NCBI GenBank assembly: GCA_034368805.1
Contig: JAXMLJ010000022.1
Coordinates: forward strand, 1-24,556
Length of the DNA stretch: 24,556 bases
Source: UBA2272 sp034368805
GTDB taxonomy: Bacteria; Actinomycetota; Coriobacteriia; Anaerosomatales; Anaerosomataceae
Direction of reading: 5' to 3'
The notes beneath the pieces were generated by a model. That model made no database searches and was not told the origin of the DNA. It saw only the letters and a list, made by a program, of their open reading frames with translations. The position numbers and the translations under genes are program-made. Below, piece by piece: positions 8,882 through 16,041 of the stretch (positions are counted from its first letter, which is position 1; each line of letters opens with the position of its first letter).

Positions 8882-9529
8882 GTGGAAGAGGTACGGCCAA
8901 CCAGATCCGAACTGCTGGAGCGCAAGCAGCAGATCACCCTTGCCGAGCAGGGCATGGACCTGCTCAAGCAGAAGCGTGACGCGCTGCTCATCGAGTTCAT
9001 GTCCGTCATGGACGAGACGCTCAGGCTCTCGAGCGACTTGCAGCGCACGACCAACGAGGCACAGTACAGTCTTGCGATCGCCAAGGCGGTCGACGGCACC
9101 GTGTCCGTGCGTTCTGCGGCATTCGCGACACGCGGTGAGATCACCATCGACATGACCGGTACGAAGATCATGGGTATCTCGGTGCCGGTCGTGACAAAGG
9201 GCGAGAGTCCGCTGCGTACGTCGTTCACCCGTGGCTACGCCATCACCAGCGTGTCGTCTCGTATCGATGAGACCGCCGACAAGTTCGAGCGCATCCTCGA
9301 CGTCATCATCGAGTACGCCGACATCGAGACTCGCCTGAAGCGGCTCGGCGAAGAGATCCAGAAGACGAACCGGCGCGTGAACGCTCTCGAGCAGATCACG
9401 GTGCCTCAGCTCAGGGAGCAGGTCGCCTACATTCGTCAGGCGCTCGACGAGCGCGCGCGTGAGGATCTCTTCCGGCTGAAGAAGGTCAAGCGGAAGATAG
9501 AGGCCAAGAAGGCAGCCCACGCTTCATAG
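8882..9529 (+). CDS. atpD: V/A-type ATP synthase subunit D (central shaft), GTG start
   Basis: Central rotor shaft of 215 residues that turns inside the A3B3 head. Both ends are long helices forming the shaft coiled coil: an N-terminal one starting VRPTRSELLERKQQITLAEQ, with GMDLLKQKRDALLIEF next, and a C-terminal one with RRVNALEQITVPQLREQVAYI. The middle third (about 75-125) is the beta-rich, less conserved segment. GTG 8882 follows GAGGAGGTGA (8870-8879), one of the strongest ribosome binding sites in the operon; no suitable ATG lies nearby. It is the last gene of the operon, 33 bases after atpB, and two large hairpins follow it. Confidence 0.95.
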   Translation: MEEVRPTRSELLERKQQITLAEQGMDLLKQKRDALLIEFMSVMDETLRLSSDLQRTTNEAQYSLAIAKAVDGTVSVRSAAFATRGEITIDMTGTKIMGISVPVVTKGESPLRTSFTRGYAITSVSSRIDETADKFERILDVIIEYADIETRLKRLGEEIQKTNRRVNALEQITVPQLREQVAYIRQALDERAREDLFRLKKVKRKIEAKKAAHAS

Positions 9530-9551
9530 GGTGTGCCCTGATGTCCACACT

Positions 9552-9595
9552 GTGAGGCGGCGCTGCCTACCGGGGGGTACCAGGCGCCGCCTCAC
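9552..9595 (+). terminator. Hairpin after the ATPase operon (first of two)
   Basis: A perfect 12-bp GC-rich stem, GTGAGGCGGCGC (9552-9563) with its complement at 9584-9595, around a 20-base loop that contains further self-complementary sequence. It begins 22 bases after the atpD stop. There is no T-run, so intrinsic termination is plausible but not certain; RNA 3'-end protection is an alternative. Confidence 0.6.
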
Positions 9596-9628
9596 CGCTG
9601 TGTCAGGTCGGGGATGTGGTCCCGAAGA

Positions 9629-9668
9629 CCAACACGAGCGGCCGCGATTGTGCGGCCGCTCGTGTTGG
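9629..9668. terminator. Perfect 17-bp hairpin between convergent genes, probable bidirectional terminator
   Basis: A perfect 17-bp inverted repeat (arms 9629-9645 CCAACACGAGCGGCCGC and 9652-9668) with a 6-base loop. It lies between the ATPase operon and the 3' end of the convergent minus-strand gene (stop at 9694). Flanking T/A tracts are short on both strands (GGCTTTG on plus, GGTCTTC on minus). Position and symmetry suit a shared terminator. Confidence 0.7.
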
Positions 9669-9693
9669 CTTTGAAGCGCGCCTGCGTGGCGAC

Positions 9694-10035
9694 TCAGACG
9701 CTGCGCGCCCGAATGATGTCTCCGACCCGCTCGAGCGTCTCGACGGTGTTGTGCGGGTCGTCCCGCAACCCCCGCGCGATAGCGATGATGCTGACGACGT
9801 CCTCTGCGGAGAGCTTACTGAAGTGCAGCTCTTCCCAGTCGGTACGCTTCTCGTACGCCCAGAGCTCGCCGATCATCCAGCCGAGATCGGCCAGGTCGCG
9901 CTGAGTGAACATTCCCCAGCTCTCCCGGATGCCCTGGCGGAGCCTGTCCATGGCCCGCTCGACCGCCTTGGCCTTGCGGATCTGGAACGCCCGCATGCCG
10001 ATGTCTTCGTCCCTGACGTCAGGGCGAGTATTCAT
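9694..10035 (-). CDS. Uncharacterised 113-residue helical protein
   Basis: I do not recognise the family. The protein is predicted soluble, highly charged and mostly helical, with no signal peptide, membrane segment or cysteine. A tryptophan/aromatic-rich middle (WGMFTQRDLADLGWMIGELW, residues about 40-59) is followed by an acidic amphipathic part and a C-terminal helix. The start is well supported: ATG 10033-10035 (reverse strand) has AGGAGGTGA immediately upstream (complement of 10042-10050), 6 bases away. It is the only minus-strand gene between the ATPase operon and the nitroreductase operon and is divergent from the latter. Codon use looks like its neighbours. A real gene with unknown function is the most I can support. 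Confidence 0.8.
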   Translation of the reverse strand: MNTRPDVRDEDIGMRAFQIRKAKAVERAMDRLRQGIRESWGMFTQRDLADLGWMIGELWAYEKRTDWEELHFSKLSAEDVVSIIAIARGLRDDPHNTVETLERVGDIIRARSV

Positions 10036-10125
10036 GATCCCTCACCTCCTGGTTGCTATGTTCGTCGCCGACGGTTGGGTCTCCTGCACGCCTGCGCGGC
10101 CATCGTGCGCATGTCGCCGCTCGGG

Positions 10126-10131
10126 TAGAAT
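10126..10131 (+). promoter_or_regulatory. Possible -10 element (TAGAAT) before the nitroreductase operon
   Basis: TAGAAT lies 52 bases upstream of the nitroreductase start in the divergent gap 10036-10183. It equals the -10 hexamer of the much better groES promoter at 16027-16032, but no good -35 hexamer lies 16-18 bases upstream, so this is tentative. Confidence 0.35.
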
Positions 10132-10183
10132 GGGCGCGTGACGCATGCGCCGGGGCGCCGCCCCCTGTCTTCGGAAGGCCGGT

Positions 10184-10699
10184 ATGGAGTTCAGTGAGGT
10201 CGTAGCAAAGCGCCGAAGCGTGCGCCATTTCAACACCAGGCTGGCCGTTTCCGACGACGACGTCAGCGCCCTGCTCCAGGCTGCAGTCTCGGCGCCGTCG
10301 GCGGGCAACATCCAGCCCTGGCGCTTCTTCGTCGTGAGGAGCGCGGCGGCCCGCCAGCGTCTCGCCGCAGCACTGCCACAGCGCTGGGCCGCGGCGGCGC
10401 CCGTCGTCATCGTGGTCGCGGTCGACCCCCGGCCATGCTCTGCGCGCTACGGTGATCGGGGGGAGTACCTGTACTCGATCCAGGATACTGCGGCGGCCGC
10501 AGCGAGTATCCTGCTCGCCGCTGTGGACCGGGGCCTCGCGTCGTGCTGGATCGGCGCGTTCGACGACCGGGCGGTCGCCGAGGCGCTCGATATCTCATCG
10601 CCGATCACACCGGTCGCGGTACTGCCGGTAGGCTACTCGGCCGAGTCGGCAGGCAAGCCCGCGAGGCGTCCGCTTGGCGAGGTAACGACCTGGCTGTGA
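10184..10699 (+). CDS. Nitroreductase family protein (FMN-dependent)
   Basis: Predicted 171-residue FMN-binding oxidoreductase using NAD(P)H; the natural substrate cannot be read from sequence. Family signatures are RRSVRHF near residues 10-16 (FMN phosphate contact), SAGNIQPWRF at about 39-48, a central helix rich in Ala after SIQDTAAAAASILLAA, GLASCWIGAF, and the closing VLPVGY. At 171 residues it is a short member of the family. An upstream in-frame ATG at 10145 would add a poor-quality extension; ATG 10184 has GGAAGG at 10173-10178. It is the first gene of a probable operon continuing 9 bases later with a uracil-DNA glycosylase, then tsaE. Confidence 0.9.
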   Translation: MEFSEVVAKRRSVRHFNTRLAVSDDDVSALLQAAVSAPSAGNIQPWRFFVVRSAAARQRLAAALPQRWAAAAPVVIVVAVDPRPCSARYGDRGEYLYSIQDTAAAAASILLAAVDRGLASCWIGAFDDRAVAEALDISSPITPVAVLPVGYSAESAGKPARRPLGEVTTWL

Positions 10700-10708
10700 G
10701 GGGGCGGC

Positions 10709-11374
10709 GTGGTCGAAGTGCGGTATGGATCCGGCGACGTCGAGGGCCCGACCTTCGGCGACCTCGACTCGCTTCGGGACCACATCGGCGACTGCCGGCG
10801 TTGTCGGTTGGCGCTCACGCGGACGACACTCGTATTCGGTGTCGGCGACCCGCATGCCCGGCTCATGTTCGTGGGCGAGGCGCCGGGGCGCAACGAGGAC
10901 CTGAAAGGCGAGCCGTTCGTGGGCGCAGCCGGCAAGCTGCTCGACGGACTCCTCGAAGGAATCGGCCTTGCGCGCTCGGAGGTCTACATCGCCAACGTGC
11001 TCAAGTGCCGGCCGCCGGGCAATCGGGACCCGCTCACCGAGGAGATCGAGACGTGTGCGCCGTTCCTTACCGAGCAGATCAGGCTCATCGCGCCTTCCGT
11101 GATCGGCACGCTCGGCAACTTTGCGACGCGCTACGTGCTGGGGACCGACCTGCCGATCAGCGCCGTGCGCGGACGGCTGTTCCGCGTGGGCGGACAGCGC
11201 GTCGTCCCGGTGTTCCACCCTGCCGCAGCGCTTTATGATCGCACCAAGCACGACGTCCTCGTGGACGACTTCAGGCGCTTGAGATCGGTACTCGACAGTG
11301 TGGAGAGTTCAGACGCCGTGCCCGGAGGTGCTGCGGATACCGACTCCGGGGGCAACCAGCCCTCGCTGTTCTGA
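10709..11374 (+). CDS. Type-4 (Fe-S) uracil-DNA glycosylase with C-terminal clamp-binding-like tail
   Basis: Base-excision repair enzyme that removes uracil from DNA, 221 residues. It has motif 1 GEAPGRNEDLKGEPFVG (residues 56-72) and motif 2 HPAAAL (170-175). Cysteines 29, 32, 100 and 116 (C-x2-C, then C-x15-C) match the four ligands of the 4Fe-4S cluster typical of family 4. The last ~25 residues are Gly/Ser/Asp-rich and end in QPSLF, which fits the bacterial beta-clamp binding pentapeptide Q-x-x-L-F. The GTG 10709 start follows GGGGCGG-type sequence, so the start is moderately sure; GTG 10718 is an alternative. It sits between nitroreductase (9-base gap) and tsaE (10-base gap). Confidence 0.95.
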   Translation: MVEVRYGSGDVEGPTFGDLDSLRDHIGDCRRCRLALTRTTLVFGVGDPHARLMFVGEAPGRNEDLKGEPFVGAAGKLLDGLLEGIGLARSEVYIANVLKCRPPGNRDPLTEEIETCAPFLTEQIRLIAPSVIGTLGNFATRYVLGTDLPISAVRGRLFRVGGQRVVPVFHPAAALYDRTKHDVLVDDFRRLRSVLDSVESSDAVPGGAADTDSGGNQPSLF

Positions 11375-11384
11375 GAGCGGAGAC

Positions 11385-11870
11385 ATGACCCAGGGATTCA
11401 CCACGTCAAGCGCCGCAGAGACCGAACGGGCGGGCATCGTGCTCGCGCCGCTCGTCAGGCCGGGAGACGTCATCGCGCTTGCCGGCGACCTCGGTGCAGG
11501 CAAGACGCATCTTGTCCAGGGAGTGGCGCGCGGCCTTGGCGTGGACGGGCCGGTCACGAGCCCCACGTTCAACCTGCTCCTCGTGCACTCCGGCCGGCTG
11601 ACGCTTTTCCACTTCGACCTGTACCGTCTCGAGCGCGAGGCTGACCTCGAGGAGATCGGCTTCTACGAGACGCTCGAGGGCGATGGAGTGTCCATGATCG
11701 AGTGGGGGGACCGCTTTCCGTCAGCGTTGCCCTCGGACCATCTTCTCGTCGTGATCCACCGGACGGGAGCCGAGTCCCGGCGGTTCGATCTTCGACCGAC
11801 CGGCCCGCGCGGCGAGGCGGTCGCCGTGGCCTGGTCCGCGGCGTGCCGGGATGGGGGTGAGAGCCGATGA
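11385..11870 (+). CDS. tsaE: tRNA t6A biosynthesis ATPase TsaE
   Basis: ATPase partner of the TsaB-TsaD pair that makes N6-threonylcarbamoyl-adenosine at position 37 of ANN-decoding tRNAs; 161 residues, normal length. The P-loop GDLGAGKT is at 34-41, followed by SPTFNLL (59-65), HFDLYRLE (76-83) and IEWGDRFP (105-112), all family hallmarks. A longer frame opens at 11298 but overlaps the glycosylase gene; ATG 11385 lies after GAGAGCGGAG and gives the expected N-terminus. Its stop overlaps the start of tsaB (ATGA, 11867-11870), indicating translational coupling. Confidence 0.96.
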   Translation: MTQGFTTSSAAETERAGIVLAPLVRPGDVIALAGDLGAGKTHLVQGVARGLGVDGPVTSPTFNLLLVHSGRLTLFHFDLYRLEREADLEEIGFYETLEGDGVSMIEWGDRFPSALPSDHLLVVIHRTGAESRRFDLRPTGPRGEAVAVAWSAACRDGGESR

Positions 11871-12676
11871 GGCCGTTCCTCGGACTGGATACCGCCACCG
11901 ATCACATCGCGGTCGCCATCGGCGATCTGGACCGTCCAGGGGCCGTCATCCAGGCGGACGACTTTCGAGCTCCTCGCGCGGCGAACACGGTCGTCCTGAC
12001 GGCGGTCGAGCGGCTGGTCCGTGCCGAGGGTCTTGAGATGCGCGATATCGTGGCGGTCGTGTCGGGGCGCGGACCGGGCTCGTTCACCGGCGTGCGCATC
12101 GGGGTAGCGACCGCCAAGGGCCTTGCCCACGGACTCGGCGTGTTCGCGTGTGGTGTCGGGACGCTGGATGCGGTCGCGTCACGGGTGACCGCAGACGGAC
12201 TTGTCGGCGTGATCGGTGACGCGATGCGACAGGAGGTGTATCCGGCGCTCTTCCGCGTTCGCGACGGGCACGCCGAGCGGCTCACGCCCGACCGCGTGAC
12301 CCGTCCGGAGCTTGCCGCCGCCGAGTGGGAGGCGCTCGGCGAGCCGCTGACGCTTACGGGCTGGGGGCTCATAAAGCATGGCGCACTGTTCGGAGCCGTG
12401 CTCGGAGATGATGTGCGCGTGGCCGAGCCCCATCTGTGGGTGCCGAACGGCGCGTCTTTGATCGCGGCTGCGTGGGTCGGTGAGGGATCCGGGTCGTTGG
12501 CCGCCCTGGCGGGAATCGACGCGACCGAGGCGTTCCATCAGGCACACCCGGCTGCGCTGCTGCCGGTCTACACCCGCCTGTCCGATGCTGAAGAGGCTGA
12601 GCGGCGTACCGGCGGCAGGGCGACGGGCATGGCCGCAGGCGGCGTGGCCGGTCCCGCGGGCGGGGGATCGCCGTGA
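11867..12676 (+). CDS. tsaB: TsaB, t6A complex dimerisation subunit
   Basis: Inactive ASKHA-fold paralogue of TsaD that dimerises with it in t6A synthesis. Key segments are FLGLDTATDHIAVAIGD at the N-terminus and SGRGPGSFTGVRIG at 66-79. At 269 residues it is longer than the common ~215-240. The conserved fold ends around residue 245 (PVYTRLSDAEEAE), and residues 247-269 are a Gly/Ala-rich tail resembling an interdomain linker. The stop codon overlaps the GTG start of the rimI-tsaD gene (GTGA, 12673-12676). TsaB-RimI fusions are known in other bacteria, so this tail may be the remains of, or an alternative to, such a fusion (inference). Confidence 0.95.
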   Translation: MRPFLGLDTATDHIAVAIGDLDRPGAVIQADDFRAPRAANTVVLTAVERLVRAEGLEMRDIVAVVSGRGPGSFTGVRIGVATAKGLAHGLGVFACGVGTLDAVASRVTADGLVGVIGDAMRQEVYPALFRVRDGHAERLTPDRVTRPELAAAEWEALGEPLTLTGWGLIKHGALFGAVLGDDVRVAEPHLWVPNGASLIAAAWVGEGSGSLAALAGIDATEAFHQAHPAALLPVYTRLSDAEEAERRTGGRATGMAAGGVAGPAGGGSP

Positions 12677-14163
12677 GGATCAGGCCGATGACCGATAGTG
12701 ACGTGCCGGCGGTGCTGGCGATCGAATCGGCGAGCTTTCCCGCGCCGTGGAGCGAGACGCTCTTCCGCGAGGAACTCGTTCGCGCCGACCGTGTCTGGAG
12801 GGTCGCCGCAGCCGCCGACCGCGTGCTCGGCTTTGGTGGCGTCATGATCATCGGCGACGAGGCCCACCTCATGGACATCGCGGTCGATCCGCCCGAACGT
12901 TCGGGCGGTGTGGCACGAGAACTCATCTGGGCGCTCGCGTCGGAGGCCACGGCCAGGGGCGTGCGGCGCATGACCCTTGAGGTGGCCGAGTCGAACCGGG
13001 CTGCTCTCGACTTGTACGCGTCGTGCGGCTTCGACGTGGGCGGCAGGCGCGTCGGCTACTATCCCGAAGCGGGCGAGGGCGCACTCGTGTTGTGGTCGCG
13101 CCCGCTCGCGCCGCAGGTTCGTGCGATGGGCGCCGCGCGGGCGGGGGGCGATCTCGTGCTCGCCATCGAGACATCGTGTGACGAGACTGCGGCATCGGTG
13201 ATGCGCGGCGGTCGCGATGAGCTCTCGAGCGTGGTCGCGAGCCAGGTGGACTTCCACGCGCGCTTCGGAGGAGTCGTGCCCGAGATCGCGTCCCGCAAGC
13301 ACACCGAGGCGGTCGTTTCGGTGGTTGACGAGGCGCTCGCTACAGCCGGGGTCGGCTTCGGTGACCTGCACGCCCTCGCCGTCACGCAAGGGCCGGGGCT
13401 CGTGGGGGCACTCGTCGTCGGGCTCGCATACGCCAAAGGACTCGCACTCGCCACAGGACTCCCGCTCGTCGGCGTGAACCACCTCGAGGGGCACATCTAC
13501 GCGGCCCGGCTGATCGACCCGGACCTGGAGCCGCCGCTGATCGCCCTCTTGGTCTCGGGCGGGCACACCATGCTCGTCCACGTACCCGTATGGGGCCGCT
13601 ACGAGGTGCTCGGGCGCACGCTCGATGATGCGGCGGGTGAGGCGTTCGACAAGGTCGCCAAGCTTCTCGGCCTCGGCTACCCGGGTGGGCCGGTGATCTC
13701 GCGTCTGGCTGCCGGAGGGGACCCGGCATCGATACCGTTCCCCCGGGCGATGATGCGGAGCGGGAACCTCGATACGTCGCTTTCGGGCCTCAAGACCGCG
13801 GTCATCCAGTATGTCGAACGGGAGCGTGCGGCGGGCCGAGCGCTCCGGATCCCCGATATCGCGGCGTCGTTCGAGGCAGCCGTCGTCGACGTGCAGGTGG
13901 CGAAGACCGGGAGCGCGGCGGAGGCGCTTGGCGTGCGCACGGTCGTCCTGGCCGGCGGCGTGGCCGCCAACGCCACACTCCGCGACGGGCTTCGGGATGC
14001 GCTGGCCCGGCGGGGCATCGCCCTTACTGTTCCCCCGCTCGGCCTGTGCACCGACAATGCGTCGATGATCGCCGCAGCGGCGCACGATCGTATCTCCGCC
14101 GGGCGGTTTCTCGGTATCTCGGCTGATGCCGTGTCCGCCTTGCGCCTGGATTCGCGCTCCTAG
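12673..14163 (+). CDS. tsaD: RimI-TsaD fusion: N-alpha-acetyltransferase + tRNA threonylcarbamoyltransferase
   Basis: A 496-residue two-domain protein. Residues 1-147 are a GNAT acetyltransferase of RimI type: the acetyl-CoA loop R76-x-x-G-x-A81, TLEVAESNRAALDLYASCGF with Glu103 and Tyr115 at the positions of the catalytic pair described for enteric RimI, and YYPEAGEGALVL. After a short Ala/Gly/Arg linker (148-158), residues about 159-496 are TsaD: AIETSCDETA, metal ligands His270 and His274 in NHLEGH, LLVSGGHT, TLDDAAGEAFDKVAKLLGL, DTSLSGLKTAV, VLAGGVAAN and LCTDNASM with Asp461. All expected catalytic residues are present, so both halves should be active. Start is GTG 12673, overlapping the tsaB stop. 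No internal stop or frameshift was seen, so this is one open frame. Confidence 0.95.
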   Translation: MRIRPMTDSDVPAVLAIESASFPAPWSETLFREELVRADRVWRVAAAADRVLGFGGVMIIGDEAHLMDIAVDPPERSGGVARELIWALASEATARGVRRMTLEVAESNRAALDLYASCGFDVGGRRVGYYPEAGEGALVLWSRPLAPQVRAMGAARAGGDLVLAIETSCDETAASVMRGGRDELSSVVASQVDFHARFGGVVPEIASRKHTEAVVSVVDEALATAGVGFGDLHALAVTQGPGLVGALVVGLAYAKGLALATGLPLVGVNHLEGHIYAARLIDPDLEPPLIALLVSGGHTMLVHVPVWGRYEVLGRTLDDAAGEAFDKVAKLLGLGYPGGPVISRLAAGGDPASIPFPRAMMRSGNLDTSLSGLKTAVIQYVERERAAGRALRIPDIAASFEAAVVDVQVAKTGSAAEALGVRTVVLAGGVAANATLRDGLRDALARRGIALTVPPLGLCTDNASMIAAAAHDRISAGRFLGISADAVSALRLDSRS

Positions 14164-14309
14164 CGCATAGTCCCGAACGCCGACTCTCTTCCGATTCGCC
14201 GTCCGCCGTCCGCCTCGATAGGGTACGTATGCATGTGTGCGTCCATCGGTGGTGCTGCCGCGGAGGGTCTGTGCCCGCCGGACGGCCGTTTCAAGGGAGT
14301 GTGGTACAC

Positions 14310-15857
14310 ATGAGTGGGGTAATTCGGAGAAGACTGGCGCTTGGAGTGGTCCTTGCGCTGCTTCTCGCGCTTGCCGTGCCGTCCGTTGGCTTCGCCGGTA
14401 AAGGCGTGGCCGCTGCCGACGTGTCGGCCCAAGCGGCGTACTTCGAGGAGGATGCGTACGAGCCGGACGATGACTTCGAGGACGCCTATGCGTACGACCC
14501 GGCGACCGACGGGAACACGTTCTGGTCGTACCGAACGTTCCATGGCGTTGACAACGTCGAGGACGACACGACCGACTTCATCGCGGTGACCGTCGAAGAG
14601 ACCGGCACGCCGATCTGGGTCGAGACCCAGTATCTGGCCGGGTTCTACGACACCTATATCTACCTGTATGACGAGGACGAGAACGAAGTCGCCAGCCAGG
14701 ACGACCATGACTACTGGGACGCCTCATACTCCCAGTCGTTGTACTACCTGGCGCCCGAGCCCGGCGTCTACTATGTTGAGGTCGACAACTACTCCGACTA
14801 CCCGTTCGCCTACGAGCTCTTCATCACGGTGGGTAACGCTCGCCGTGTCTGGGGCGCGGACCGGTTCGAGACCGCGGCTGAGGTCTCGCGGCTCCAGTGG
14901 GACAACACCGGCAATCCGCAGTACGGCACCGGCTACGGCCCCGAGGATATCGTCATCGCCAAGGGGGAAGATCCCGCTGACGCTCTCGCTGGTGGTTCGC
15001 TCGCGGCGCAGCTCGGTGGTGTGCTGCTGCTGACGGATACGGACACACTGCCCGCGGAGACCCTCGCCGAGATCGTGAGGGTGAGCGAGTCGCGGTACTG
15101 GAACTACGATGATGTGACGATCCATGTGCTGGGCGGAGAGTCCGCTGTAAGCGCGGCGGTCTTCAAGCAGCTTCAGAGCATTCCGCACGTCTCGCAGGTC
15201 GTCCGTCACGCGGGTGCCACCCGCTACGGTACCGCTGTGGAGGTCGCGAATGCCATGAGCGACGCGGTCGGGGTCGGCACGACGGCGTACGTGGTCAATG
15301 GGTTCGCGTGGCCTGACGCACTCGCTGTCGCGCCGGTGGCCGCGTGGGACAACGCTCCGGTGCTCATGACCGAGACCGACTCGGTTCCCGACGTCACCCT
15401 CGACTGGCTTGCCGACAACGGGATCACCGATGTGGTCATCGTCGGTGGTGAGGCGGTCGTGAGCGAGGACGTCTACGATGAGCTCGACGCGCTTTACACC
15501 GTCGAACGGGTCTTCGGGGCTATTCGCTACGAAACGGCCAAAGAGATCGCGCTTTACGGCGTGAGCAACCTCGGTATGGAGGGGATGCTGGCGACGCTGG
15601 TCTCAGGTGAGGTCTTCGCCGACGCGCTTTCCGCCGCGCCGATATCGTGGTGGACCGGTGCGCCCGTGTTGCTCACCACGCAGGATATGCTCCACGCCGA
15701 GGTGGCGGAGTACTTCGACGAGGCCGGTGCCATCGGTCTCGAGTATGACGAGTTCGGCGACGGTGGCATCGGCTGCTACGTCTTGGGCGGCCCTGTTGCA
15801 ATCAGCGACGCCGTCTACGCGGAGTTCCGTGACCTCTGGATGGAGTATCTGCCGTAA
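14310..15857 (+). CDS. Secreted PPC-like + triple cell-wall-binding repeat 2 protein
   Basis: Predicted exported surface protein of 515 residues. Residues 1-27 form a signal peptide (RRR, hydrophobic LALGVVLALLLALAVP, cleavage near VGFA-GKG). Residues about 42-175 are very acidic and aromatic (YEPDDDFEDAYAY, DTYIYLYDEDENEVASQDD, PGVYYVEVDNYSDYPFAYEL) and resemble a bacterial pre-peptidase C-terminal (PPC) domain. Residues about 178-515 hold three CWB2 repeats, beginning at GADRFETAAEV, GATRYGTAVEV and GAIRYETAKEI, each with a later VLGG/IVGGE-A-VS motif; CWB2 binds anionic cell-wall polymers in characterised Firmicutes. No catalytic domain is present. A longer frame from 14229 would bury the signal peptide; ATG 14310 has AAGGGAG at 14293-14299. 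Tandem stops TAA TAG and a strong terminator follow. Confidence 0.92.
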   Translation: MSGVIRRRLALGVVLALLLALAVPSVGFAGKGVAAADVSAQAAYFEEDAYEPDDDFEDAYAYDPATDGNTFWSYRTFHGVDNVEDDTTDFIAVTVEETGTPIWVETQYLAGFYDTYIYLYDEDENEVASQDDHDYWDASYSQSLYYLAPEPGVYYVEVDNYSDYPFAYELFITVGNARRVWGADRFETAAEVSRLQWDNTGNPQYGTGYGPEDIVIAKGEDPADALAGGSLAAQLGGVLLLTDTDTLPAETLAEIVRVSESRYWNYDDVTIHVLGGESAVSAAVFKQLQSIPHVSQVVRHAGATRYGTAVEVANAMSDAVGVGTTAYVVNGFAWPDALAVAPVAAWDNAPVLMTETDSVPDVTLDWLADNGITDVVIVGGEAVVSEDVYDELDALYTVERVFGAIRYETAKEIALYGVSNLGMEGMLATLVSGEVFADALSAAPISWWTGAPVLLTTQDMLHAEVAEYFDEAGAIGLEYDEFGDGGIGCYVLGGPVAISDAVYAEFRDLWMEYLP

Positions 15858-15880
15858 TAGCCACTATATCGATCACCACG

Positions 15881-15913
15881 AGGGAGGCCGGGTTACCCGG
15901 CCTCCCTTCTCTT
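15881..15913 (+). terminator. Intrinsic terminator of the CWB2 protein gene
   Basis: A perfect 12-bp stem AGGGAGGCCGGG (15881-15892) and its complement (15896-15907) around the triloop TTA, followed by a pyrimidine tract TCTCTT. It starts 24 bases after the stop codon and isolates this gene from groES. Confidence 0.85.
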
Positions 15914-15972
15914 CGCGCATGCATGCGCGGGTGGTACTGGGGCCGCTCGACGGATATGAGTGTGTGACACTC
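15914..15972. repeat. Two palindromes upstream of the groES promoter
   Basis: CGCGCATGCATGCGCG (15914-15929) is a perfect 16-bp palindrome. GAGTGT-GTG-ACACTC (15958-15972) is a 6-bp inverted repeat with a 3-base centre, ending 31 bases before the groES -35 element. The second is placed where an additional regulator could bind; neither matches an operator I can name. Confidence 0.5.
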
Positions 15973-16003
15973 AACATTCTTGCGGACTCGACTTCAAGGG
16001 AGG

Positions 16004-16032
16004 TTGAAACCGTCGGGCGGTCGTACTAGAAT
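16004..16032 (+). promoter_or_regulatory. Housekeeping-sigma promoter of groES-groEL
   Basis: TTGAAA (16004-16009) and TAGAAT (16027-16032) are separated by exactly 17 bases, the best -35/-10 pair I found in the window. Transcription would start near 16038-16040, just before the CIRCE element. Confidence 0.85.
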
Positions 16033-16041
16033 CCATATCTG

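Noticed and set aside
6827..9520. 897-codon open frame on the minus strand
   Set aside because: It lies wholly opposite atpA, atpB and atpD, its product is a low-complexity Leu/Arg/Asp/His-rich string without domains, and such frames are expected opposite high-GC genes.
12568..14085. 505-codon minus-strand frame opposite rimI-tsaD, and similar frames at 19072-20310 and 22329-23186
   Set aside because: Arg/His-rich products with no recognisable motif, mirroring clear genes on the other strand; codon-bias shadows.
14164..14309. Possible riboswitch or leader RNA upstream of the CWB2 gene
   Set aside because: There are GC-rich repeats (GTCCGCC twice) and small complementary segments, but I could not match a c-di-GMP, c-di-AMP or other known aptamer core.
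15979..15998. HAIR-like (HspR) operator before groES
   Set aside because: CTTG and CAAG occur 12 bases apart, but the CTTGAGT-N7-ACTCAAG consensus is not met; CIRCE accounts for regulation.
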